Shown in pieces: positions 15,847 through 21,603 of a stretch of 22,393 bases of DNA. Position 1 is the first letter of the stretch, and the number at the start of each line of letters is the position of its first letter. The position numbers were made by a program, and so were the translations under genes. Source of the stretch: Akkermansiaceae bacterium (GTDB lineage: Bacteria > Verrucomicrobiota > Verrucomicrobiia > Verrucomicrobiales > Akkermansiaceae). Under the pieces are notes generated by a model that was not told where the DNA came from, made no database searches, and saw only the letters and a list, made by a program, of their open reading frames with translations. The stretch is from the NCBI GenBank assembly GCA_020627645.1, contig JAHDGN010000009.1:1-22393 (forward strand). The letters run 5' to 3'.

Positions 15847-17502
15847 TCAATACGAACCATTGGTATGTTTTTGGATCCCGTGGTTGAGAATCTTTAAGAG
15901 ATGATCAAAGTTTCGTAGGTTCTCCTCGCTTAGGAAAGATCGATGAGTGGTGAAAGTATTTTGAATTTGTTCGAGCTGTTCACGATTAGGGTTAATGGCT
16001 GAGCTGCTTCGTTTGTCATACCATTGAAGAATGAGTTGGTTGAGAGTTGTATTGAGGGTTTTGTCGGGAAGGGAAGTCGATTCAATGAGATATTGAATCG
16101 AGGTCCATCTCTCTTTGTGAAAACCAATTTTGGCTGCGGCAATTCGAGAGTGGTCGGGGAGGCTTGTGTTGGCGATTAGGTTTTTGAGATCTCTGATTGG
16201 AAGAAGAACCTTTTGTTCAATCATTATTTTCAGAATTGTTTGGCAGGTTGAGAGAATGGGGGAAGAAATCCATGAGATCATTTGAGATTCGGGGATGTCT
16301 CCAGATTGCAAATCTAAGCCCATGATATAAGTGTTCAGCAGTGGAGCTTCGGCGGTACCGATCGGGAGTAAGGCAAGTTCATGAGCCGCTGAGGGAGAGA
16401 CTTCGTGGAGCCCTAAGAAAGTCGCGCGATGTTTCCGAATGGTTGACTTCTTGTCTAGCGCTTCGAGGTAGTGTTGTTTGAAGTCTATATCGGTCCATTG
16501 TTTGAGATAGAAGCGGGCAATTTGTCTGCTTGTTCGTGACGGGTTGCATAAGGCCTTTAGTAACACTGGAGTTTTATCTCGTCTGTCAGTTGTTCCAAGG
16601 AGGCGCAGGAGAAACCTCTGGACCGGGACTGAAGAGTTCGATTCGAGGGTGTCGAGGATGAGAGTTTGTTTGGCTGAGCAGAGTGAATGAGAGACTTTGA
16701 GGAGTTGGATGATTTCTTTCGGAGAACCGGTCTTGAGGAAACGCAGAAGTTGTTGTTCGTTGAGCTCATTGAGGTGAAGGAGAAGAAATTTAGAAGCAGC
16801 ATTTTTGGCTGATCCTGAAACTTTGCCGTTGAGAATGAGGCTTAGGTTGTTGGCCCAGTCCTGATCTTTTTTGATGAGATCAATGATCGTGTTGAGAGAT
16901 TTTTGTGCTTGGTGGCGAGTTGAACGCCGGACGATTGAGAAGGTTTCAAGAAGACTTTCGAGATGTTCTGCGCTGTTGGCGGAGAGCAGTTGAGAGGCTT
17001 TCATTTTTGCTGCCGAAGCGACAGGGGCAACCCAATCATTGGTCCGTAAGAGGAGAAGCTGGATGATGAACTTTGAATCTGCTGACGAGATCGATTTGAT
17101 GGTTCCCTCTCTGATGTGCCCGTTGGGATGGCAGAGACCAATTAGGATCCTTAGAGATGAATCGATCGTTGGAGAGGAGTGATCTAGGCCAATATTGGTG
17201 ACTTGGTATTGAAGCGCGGAGAGTTCGTTACGAAGTTCCTGATCAATTTGGGGCCAAGATTTTGGAGGTAGCTGATTGATGAGATTCTTGAGAGCCTGAG
17301 CGATTTGGGGTTGGGACTTCTTTGGGCTGTTCCAGTAGACGGCGGATAGCTTTGGAAAGATAGTGATTGGATTACCGTCTGAAAGGATTTCGCAACAATG
17401 GGTAACTGTTCGCTCTTTGGGAAAATGGTTAAGATTACTGATTTGTCGCCAGGAATGATTTCGGAGAGATTCGAGAGCAAGGGATTGTCCAGTTGTTAGC
17501 AT
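15847..17502 (-). CDS. Alpha-solenoid (HEAT-like repeat) protein of unknown function in the RNA-repair operon
   Basis: I do not recognise a named family. The 551-residue protein has no signal peptide or membrane segment and is predicted all-helical by eye, with repeated helix pairs of roughly 35-40 residues (for example around SAEHLESLLETFSIVRRS, NEQQLLRFLKTGSPKEIIQL, TLILDTLESNSSVPVQRFLL). Leucine spacing and short Pro/Asn turns suggest a HEAT-like solenoid, a scaffold for protein or RNA binding. It sits 14 bases after the ankyrin gene and 45 bases before hen1, inside the operon, so it is probably a repair-linked adaptor, perhaps bringing RNA or ribosomes to the enzymes; this role is inference. 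No catalytic motif is seen. The ATG at 17502 is the first in frame. Confidence 0.8.
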   Translation of the reverse strand: MLTTGQSLALESLRNHSWRQISNLNHFPKERTVTHCCEILSDGNPITIFPKLSAVYWNSPKKSQPQIAQALKNLINQLPPKSWPQIDQELRNELSALQYQVTNIGLDHSSPTIDSSLRILIGLCHPNGHIREGTIKSISSADSKFIIQLLLLRTNDWVAPVASAAKMKASQLLSANSAEHLESLLETFSIVRRSTRHQAQKSLNTIIDLIKKDQDWANNLSLILNGKVSGSAKNAASKFLLLHLNELNEQQLLRFLKTGSPKEIIQLLKVSHSLCSAKQTLILDTLESNSSVPVQRFLLRLLGTTDRRDKTPVLLKALCNPSRTSRQIARFYLKQWTDIDFKQHYLEALDKKSTIRKHRATFLGLHEVSPSAAHELALLPIGTAEAPLLNTYIMGLDLQSGDIPESQMISWISSPILSTCQTILKIMIEQKVLLPIRDLKNLIANTSLPDHSRIAAAKIGFHKERWTSIQYLIESTSLPDKTLNTTLNQLILQWYDKRSSSAINPNREQLEQIQNTFTTHRSFLSEENLRNFDHLLKILNHGIQKHTNGSY

Positions 17503-17516
17503 TTTTTGAGATTCCC

Positions 17517-18071
17517 TTATGATTGGGTACTGAGAAATACGCGAACTTGGTCGTCGACGTAGGAAGCCTGGGCGGCGGTTTCACCGGCGCAGTCGAATAG
17601 AGTTTGATCGATGCCAGCATCGATGAGGAGTTGGGCGATTTCGATGGAGGAACAATAAAAAAGGGCAGAGGACATGTCAGCGTCTTGTGAGTTCAAGTCG
17701 ATGCCGCTTTGAATGAGGAGCTTGATGATTTCGGGTGAGGAATGTCGGGCGGCGGTGTGAAGTGCGGTTTTACCAATAGAGTTTTGATTGATGTCTGCTC
17801 CGGCCGAGATCAGCCATTGGATGGTTTCGAGGTCATTGTCTTCGCAGGCGGAGTTGAGCGGCCAATCACCAGTGCCATCCACGTGGTTGAGGTCAGCTCC
17901 GTGTTGGTGGAGGAGCTGGAGCATGGGGAGTGTGCGAGCGTGATTGATCAGTTGTTCGCCTGAAATGGAATAGTTGACTAGAGCTCCTTCCTTCAGGATT
18001 TTTTCTGTGGTTTCAATGCAACCTTCGGATACAGCCCAATGGAGGTCGGATGCCAAGGTGTTTGCTTTCAT
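17517..18071 (-). CDS. Ankyrin-repeat protein in the RNA-repair operon
   Basis: From the ATG at 18071 the protein has 184 residues and four to five ankyrin repeats: MLQLLHQHGADLNHVDGTGD, TIQWLISAGADINQNSIGKT, IIKLLIQSGIDLNSQDADMS and IAQLLIDAGIDQTLFDCAGE, each with the LLxxGADxN type ending. The frame is open far upstream to 18491, but that part overlaps rtcB in another frame and is low-complexity, so I reject it; 18071 is the only ATG after the rtcB stop and homology starts near it. No signal peptide, so cytoplasmic. Ankyrin repeats bind proteins; a partner within this operon is plausible but not shown. The gene follows rtcB by 142 bases, with a hairpin in between, and is followed 14 bases later by the solenoid gene. 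Confidence 0.87.
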   Translation of the reverse strand: MKANTLASDLHWAVSEGCIETTEKILKEGALVNYSISGEQLINHARTLPMLQLLHQHGADLNHVDGTGDWPLNSACEDNDLETIQWLISAGADINQNSIGKTALHTAARHSSPEIIKLLIQSGIDLNSQDADMSSALFYCSSIEIAQLLIDAGIDQTLFDCAGETAAQASYVDDQVRVFLSTQS

Positions 18072-18190
18072 ATTCGGGTCGATGATTTCGTTAGAGAGTT
18101 TTTTGCTTTGAATCCCTTTGTTCTTGGTTGGCGGTGATGGAGCTCGTGATTTTGAGGAACATGTTGAAGGTTCGTAGGTGGAATTGGCTT

Positions 18191-18207
18191 GGCGGTTGGA
18201 AACCGCC
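18191..18207 (-). repeat. Stable hairpin just after rtcB, inside the operon
   Basis: On the minus strand GGCGGTT, loop TCC, AACCGCC forms a perfect 7-bp hairpin 6 bases after the rtcB stop. It is followed by AAGCCAATT, so it lacks a T run and is not a normal terminator. It may protect the 3' end of an rtcB message or slow read-through into the ankyrin gene; that is inference. Confidence 0.6.
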
Positions 18208-18213
18208 GCCACG

Positions 18214-19701
18214 TTAGTCGTCGGCGGCTGAGGAGTCTTTGATGACAAAGCGGGCGGCGAGGTGGGCAACTTGGTGAGCGAGTTCGGCTTCTTCGACGCT
18301 GGCAAGCACTTGTCCAAAGTCTTTGTAGGCATCGGGGGCTTCGTCGATGGGGTATTTTCGCCCATTGAAGAGGATGTCGTGTTGATCAAACTCGGTATCG
18401 ATTTTTTGTTGGTCGAGGGTACGGGCTGCGGCTTTTCGGCCGAGGGTTCGACCTGCTCCGTGGTTGACCGAATAGCAGGACTTTTCCGCACCAGGGAGAG
18501 CGGCCATGACGACAGACCCGTCGCGGGGATTTCCCGGGAGTAGGATGGGGTGGCCCGTTTGATAGAAGGGCGTTTCCTTTAGAGCATGGTGCCCTGCGGG
18601 AAATGCGCGGGTGGCGCCTTTGCGGTGAACCCATTGTGGGATTCCATTGACAATTTCTTCTCGGGCAATGTTATGGGAGATGAAGTAGACGAGGTTTCCA
18701 GTGCAGCCTGGGAGGACTTCTTGGAAGGCTTCGAGCACAAGTTGGTTGATGAGGAGATGGTTGACAGTCGCGAAGTTGGCGCCGAGAGCCATGTCATCGA
18801 GGTAGTTGTTTCCTTCGGGGGTTCCGAGGGGGGCGTAGACGAGTTTTTTGTCGCCAGCTGGGTACGGGATATTCCATTTTTCGAAATGGGCTTCGAGGGT
18901 TTTGAATTGCTTTTGAGCAAGGTCGTTGCCCAGACCTCTTGATCCACAGTGAGAGAGGAAGGCGATTTTTCCGTCTAGGAGCCCGAAGGTTTGCGCGGCT
19001 TCTTGCGCGGCGGGAGACTTGTGAACGGTGACCTTTTCGGCTTCACCGAAGTGGTTCCCCCCTCCGTAGGATCCGAGTTGTTGGGCCTTGCTGAGGAAGC
19101 GGGTATGATATCCGTTATGGAGCATTTTTTCGAGTCGTTCTTCGAGTGACGAGATTGTTCCGTCGTGAGCAAAGTGAGCGGAGTCTTCGCATCGTTCAGC
19201 CCACTCTGGTGGAATTCCGAGGGCGTTGCAGACCTCTTTGGAGGCACCTTGGGTGACGGCCATCTTTCCGAGTTCGGTATCGATTTCTCGCGCTTTTTTA
19301 ACGGAGCGAGTTCCTTTCCCGGCCCCGGTTGGGGTTCGCTCGCAGATGGCACGAATGAGCTCGCGTCGGATGTGTTTGTCGGCGATGGCGTCGTCGTCGA
19401 TGTCGAGTTGTAGGAGGGACATGGAGCATTTGATGTCGACTCCGACTGGGCCGGGGTAGATGTGGGTTGGGGAGGCCATGACGCATCCGATGGGTGCGCC
19501 GTAACCGACGTGGGCGTCTGGGTTGAGGACGACTTCAGTCACGCCAGGAGAGGCTTTACAGTTTTGGATTTGGGAGATGGTTTGGTCACAGAAAGTTTCG
19601 AGGATGTGTTCGTTTCCGATCACGGTGATGGGTTTTCCTTTGGACTCAGGTGCAGGAATGAAGGAGGTGGATGGGCCAGATGGATGGAGTTGAGAGTTCA
19701 T
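18214..19701 (-). CDS. rtcB: RNA-splicing ligase RtcB
   Basis: RtcB joins RNA 3'-phosphate or 2',3'-cyclic phosphate ends to 5'-OH ends with GTP and Mn2+. The 495-residue protein keeps all metal and catalytic residues, matched to Pyrococcus RtcB: D89 and C92 in GVDIKCSM (D95, C98), H217 in GGGNHFGE (H203), H251 in LSHCGSRG (H234), H343 in SHNIARE (H329), and H414 in NHGAGR (H404, guanylylated). It also has DAHVGYGAPIGCV (62-74) and HRKGATRAFPAGH (359-371). The length is nearer the longer archaeal type (about 480) than E. coli RtcB (408). It lies third in the operon after the slipin and the 169-residue unknown, with an unusual 129-base gap before its ATG. Confidence 0.97.
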   Translation of the reverse strand: MNSQLHPSGPSTSFIPAPESKGKPITVIGNEHILETFCDQTISQIQNCKASPGVTEVVLNPDAHVGYGAPIGCVMASPTHIYPGPVGVDIKCSMSLLQLDIDDDAIADKHIRRELIRAICERTPTGAGKGTRSVKKAREIDTELGKMAVTQGASKEVCNALGIPPEWAERCEDSAHFAHDGTISSLEERLEKMLHNGYHTRFLSKAQQLGSYGGGNHFGEAEKVTVHKSPAAQEAAQTFGLLDGKIAFLSHCGSRGLGNDLAQKQFKTLEAHFEKWNIPYPAGDKKLVYAPLGTPEGNNYLDDMALGANFATVNHLLINQLVLEAFQEVLPGCTGNLVYFISHNIAREEIVNGIPQWVHRKGATRAFPAGHHALKETPFYQTGHPILLPGNPRDGSVVMAALPGAEKSCYSVNHGAGRTLGRKAAARTLDQQKIDTEFDQHDILFNGRKYPIDEAPDAYKDFGQVLASVEEAELAHQVAHLAARFVIKDSSAADD

Positions 19702-19830
19702 GATAGCGAGGGATTTAAGAATTTAGATGAGAGATTTACGATTTTAGATTTTTCTTGGTTGAGGGAGGTGAACCACTAAGACGCAAAGACGCGACTATTT
19801 TTGGGTTGTGAAGAGGACTTGTTGGAGAGT
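19702..19830. repeat. Low-complexity intergenic block with two repeat-like motifs
   Basis: The 129 bases between rtcB and the next upstream gene hold two odd patches. On the plus strand GATTTAAGAATTTAGATG and GATTTACGATTTTAGATTT (about 19711-19754) repeat a GATTTA/TTTAGATT theme. About 19770-19796 contains AACCACTAAGACGCAAAGAC with a tandem AAGACGCAAAGACGC. Similar strings recur between genes in many unrelated bacterial genomes, to my recollection, with unknown role. No ORF, clear promoter or terminator is seen here. Confidence 0.45.
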
Positions 19831-20340
19831 TTAAGGTGATAGATATTTGAGGAGGAATTTGAATTTTTTGTGTTCGATGGAGACGGCCTTTTTGGCGACT
19901 TTTTCACGAAATGTTGGGGTGGATACTAGGGTTGCGAGGCGACAGTATTCACGGAATTCTTGGCCTGATCGCTTTGCTGTTTTATTCCAGATGACTGACC
20001 TTAGGCGCTGTTCGTCTTTGGCAGTGAGTGGAGCTTTTTTGATGATCCGGACAAGGCGACTCTTGAGGTATCCTGAGCGGAAGTAGTAGGGATCGGCTTC
20101 TAGGTAGGTTATCAGGCTTTCGATGGATTCGCGGTTACCAGAAATGACTGAAGATTTAAATTCTTGGGTCCAAATCTGGTGAAGTGGTGAGTGGAATGTG
20201 TATAGGTTTTGGCAGGCTTTTTGCCATTTTTTGAAATCGTCCCGGGAGGCGCTGTTTTTGGGGAAAGTGCGGCAGACTTGATTTCGAAGATTGTTTTCGA
20301 TGATGGTGAATCGTGTGATGTCAGCTGGTTTGAAATTCAT
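19831..20340 (-). CDS. Unknown 169-residue basic protein in the RNA-repair operon
   Basis: I do not recognise this gene. The product is 169 residues, has no signal peptide or membrane segment, and looks mostly helical and basic, with many Lys and Arg in the second half (SRLVRIIKKAPLTAKDEQRL, TFREKVAKKAVSIEHKKFKF). That would suit RNA or ribosome binding, but no known domain is visible. Aromatic residues cluster in YLEADPYYFRSGYLKS (about 99-114). It sits between the slipin and rtcB on the same strand, preceded by a strong hairpin at 20361, so it is expected to share the RtcR-controlled transcript. The ATG at 20340 is the first in frame. Its reality is supported by position, length and lack of a competing frame. 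Confidence 0.75.
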   Translation of the reverse strand: MNFKPADITRFTIIENNLRNQVCRTFPKNSASRDDFKKWQKACQNLYTFHSPLHQIWTQEFKSSVISGNRESIESLITYLEADPYYFRSGYLKSRLVRIIKKAPLTAKDEQRLRSVIWNKTAKRSGQEFREYCRLATLVSTPTFREKVAKKAVSIEHKKFKFLLKYLSP

Positions 20341-20360
20341 TTTTTGATCTTTTGTTTAAT

Positions 20361-20390
20361 GCGGGTGGCCGAGGCCTTGTGGCCACCCGC
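20361..20390 (-). repeat. Ten-bp perfect hairpin between the slipin and the 169-residue gene
   Basis: GCGGGTGGCC, a 10-base loop, GGCCACCCGC gives a very stable perfect stem. On the minus strand it is followed by ATTAAACAAAAG, so no T run. It lies 26 bases after the slipin stop and 20 bases before the next ATG. It could set slipin apart from the repair genes by processing or partial termination; that is inference. Confidence 0.65.
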
Positions 20391-20416
20391 TATTGTTGGG
20401 TTCGTTGGTGTGATAG

Positions 20417-21184
20417 TTATTTGGTTAGGGAGAGAGCTTTTTCATCGGGGAGACCGAGGACAAAGGTGTTGCCAACTCCAGAGGCTGCAGTTTCGAGTGC
20501 TTCGAGGTAGCGGACTTGGAGAAGGGAGGGGTTGGTGTCGTAGAGCTTGGCGGCGTTCGCAAGGGTGCGAGCGGCGGCGGCTTTACCACGGGCAGATTCA
20601 AGTTCGGCCATGGAGTGTTTTTTTGCTCTCCATGCTTCGGATAGGGCTTGCTTGATTTCGGATGGAAGAATGAGGTCACGGATGGTGAGTTCGCTGAATT
20701 CGATGCCTAGGTTTTGGGCAGGTTCGCTGAGTTGTTCGAGGAGTGCGCTTCCGAGTAAGGAGGTGCTGGCGAGGAGTGATTCCGCTTCACTACCGGTGAC
20801 GAGGTCACGGAGAGCGAGTTGGATTTTGGTGTAGAGGTCTGCTTGGTAGTTGTCTGAGTTGTTTAGGATTTTGAGAGGGTCGATGATTTTGTAGAATCCA
20901 ACGACGGTCGCTTTGATGGTGATGCCTTCAGCCGAGGTGAGTTCTTGGGTTTGGATGGCGAGTTGTTGAGTGCGGGTGTCGAAGTGTTGGAAGGTGTGCT
21001 TATTCCCCCAGAAGCGGTAAATGCCAGGTTGGAGAAGTTCGACGAGTTGGCTTTTGTGGTAGTGAGCGGTGAGGTGATGTGGTTCCACGGTGAGGGGATG
21101 ACGAAGGTGAGTGGTTTGCCTGAGAACCCAGAAGATGAAGGGGCTGAGGATGATTGCGGCAATGATGATGAAGGGGATTTCCAT
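20417..21184 (-). CDS. Slipin / stomatin-like SPFH-domain membrane protein
   Basis: The 255-residue protein has an N-terminal membrane segment (about 4-20, PFIIIAAIILSPFIFWV) and then an SPFH (band 7) domain: LVELLQPGIYRFW (47-59), the TRTQQLAIQTQELTSAEGITIKA region (about 70-92), ALRDLVTGSEAESLLAS (about 124-140), LGIEFSELTIRDLILPSEIK (about 159-178) and a helical AWRAKKHSMAELESARGKAAAARTLANA tail. SPFH proteins form membrane microdomain oligomers. Slipin genes are recurrent partners in RtcR-controlled RNA-repair operons in published surveys, as I recall, so its position as first gene after the sigma-54 promoter is expected, though its role in RNA repair is unknown. The ATG at 21184 directly precedes the membrane segment. 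Confidence 0.92.
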   Translation of the reverse strand: MEIPFIIIAAIILSPFIFWVLRQTTHLRHPLTVEPHHLTAHYHKSQLVELLQPGIYRFWGNKHTFQHFDTRTQQLAIQTQELTSAEGITIKATVVGFYKIIDPLKILNNSDNYQADLYTKIQLALRDLVTGSEAESLLASTSLLGSALLEQLSEPAQNLGIEFSELTIRDLILPSEIKQALSEAWRAKKHSMAELESARGKAAAARTLANAAKLYDTNPSLLQVRYLEALETAASGVGNTFVLGLPDEKALSLTK

Positions 21185-21462
21185 GATGTTGTGTTTTTCT
21201 ATTTTTTGGTTGTTGCCGGCTGGGCGGGGCTTGGTTTTGGGCGGGGGAGTTTGGAGGGGTCAGGAATGAAAATTCCAGACTCGTCGCATGATCCCGCAGG
21301 GCCCTTGACCAGTTACTGCTCCGCCGCAGCCGACTTTGGTTTTGTATTTCGGGTTTGAACCGATGAACGAGTTTTCAGCTCGGTGACATTCCATTGTCAT
21401 TTTGACTCTGCCGATATGCAGGACCGCTCGGGGATTCCCTTTGAGGCTGCGGGCTAGTGTCG
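21185..21462 (-). ncRNA. Long structured leader of the RNA-repair operon with a tRNA-like module
   Basis: From the predicted sigma-54 start (about 21462) to the slipin ATG there are about 278 bases with no ORF. Within them, in order on the minus strand: CCGCAGCC (21452-21445); a class II tRNA D-loop-like CCGAGCGGTC (21431-21422) with the GG pair; hairpin TGACA-ATGGAA-TGTCA (21399-21384); hairpin CGAG-CTGAAAA-CTCG (21382-21368), like a long variable arm; and a T-arm TCGG-TTCAAAC-CCGA (21363-21349) whose loop fits the tRNA TTCRANY rule. GGCTGCGG (21331-21324) pairs perfectly with the first block, closing the module. It is not a full tRNA: no proper acceptor stem or D-stem is seen. A structured 5' leader or a processed small RNA are both possible. 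All folds were done by eye. Confidence 0.5.
21259..21280 (-). repeat. Hairpin in the 3' part of the leader
   Basis: On the minus strand GTC-T-GGAAT, loop TTTC, ATTCC-T-GAC makes an 8-bp stem with one T/T mismatch. It is followed by CCCTCC, so it is not a terminator. It lies between the tRNA-like module and the slipin start and could be a 3' boundary of a processed RNA; that is inference. Confidence 0.55.
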
Positions 21463-21472
21463 GTTTGTATTT

Positions 21473-21489
21473 TGCAGAGGGTGTGCCAA
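21473..21489 (-). promoter_or_regulatory. Sigma-54 (-24/-12) promoter of the RNA-repair operon
   Basis: The minus strand reads TTGGCACACCCTCTGCA. It matches the sigma-54 consensus TGGCACG-N4-TTGCW closely, with the invariant GG (21487-21486) and GC (21475-21474) separated by exactly ten bases. It predicts a start near 21462. The divergent gene is rtcR, a sigma-54 activator, whose known target is exactly such a promoter. The AT-rich stretch from 21490 to 21600 would hold RtcR binding sites, but I cannot define them. Confidence 0.88.
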
Positions 21490-21603
21490 CATTTTTGTTT
21501 AGATCTTAAAGCGTTGAAAATAAGGGAGTTAAAGTTTTTTGATTATTTTGATGGGATCACTATTACCCAATGTTACTATCCAGAAAAATCGTTAGTTATC
21601 TAA

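Noticed and set aside
15345..15860. 171-residue minus-strand frame overlapping hen1
   Set aside because: Ser/Pro-rich shift of the hen1 coding sequence with no own signal.
18072..18491. N-terminal extension of the ankyrin gene frame
   Set aside because: This open stretch overlaps rtcB in another frame and encodes a Ser/Pro/Thr-rich shadow with no ankyrin likeness; the ATG at 18071 follows the rtcB stop.
21337..21452. A complete canonical tRNA gene in the leader
   Set aside because: The 3' stretch before CCA (ATACAAA) has no complementary 5' strand, and the D-stem does not close properly; only a tRNA-like module is supported.
21341..21472. Direct repeat AAATACAAA at the transcription start and after the T-arm
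   Set aside because: Nine A-rich bases in two copies may easily be chance; no role can be assigned.
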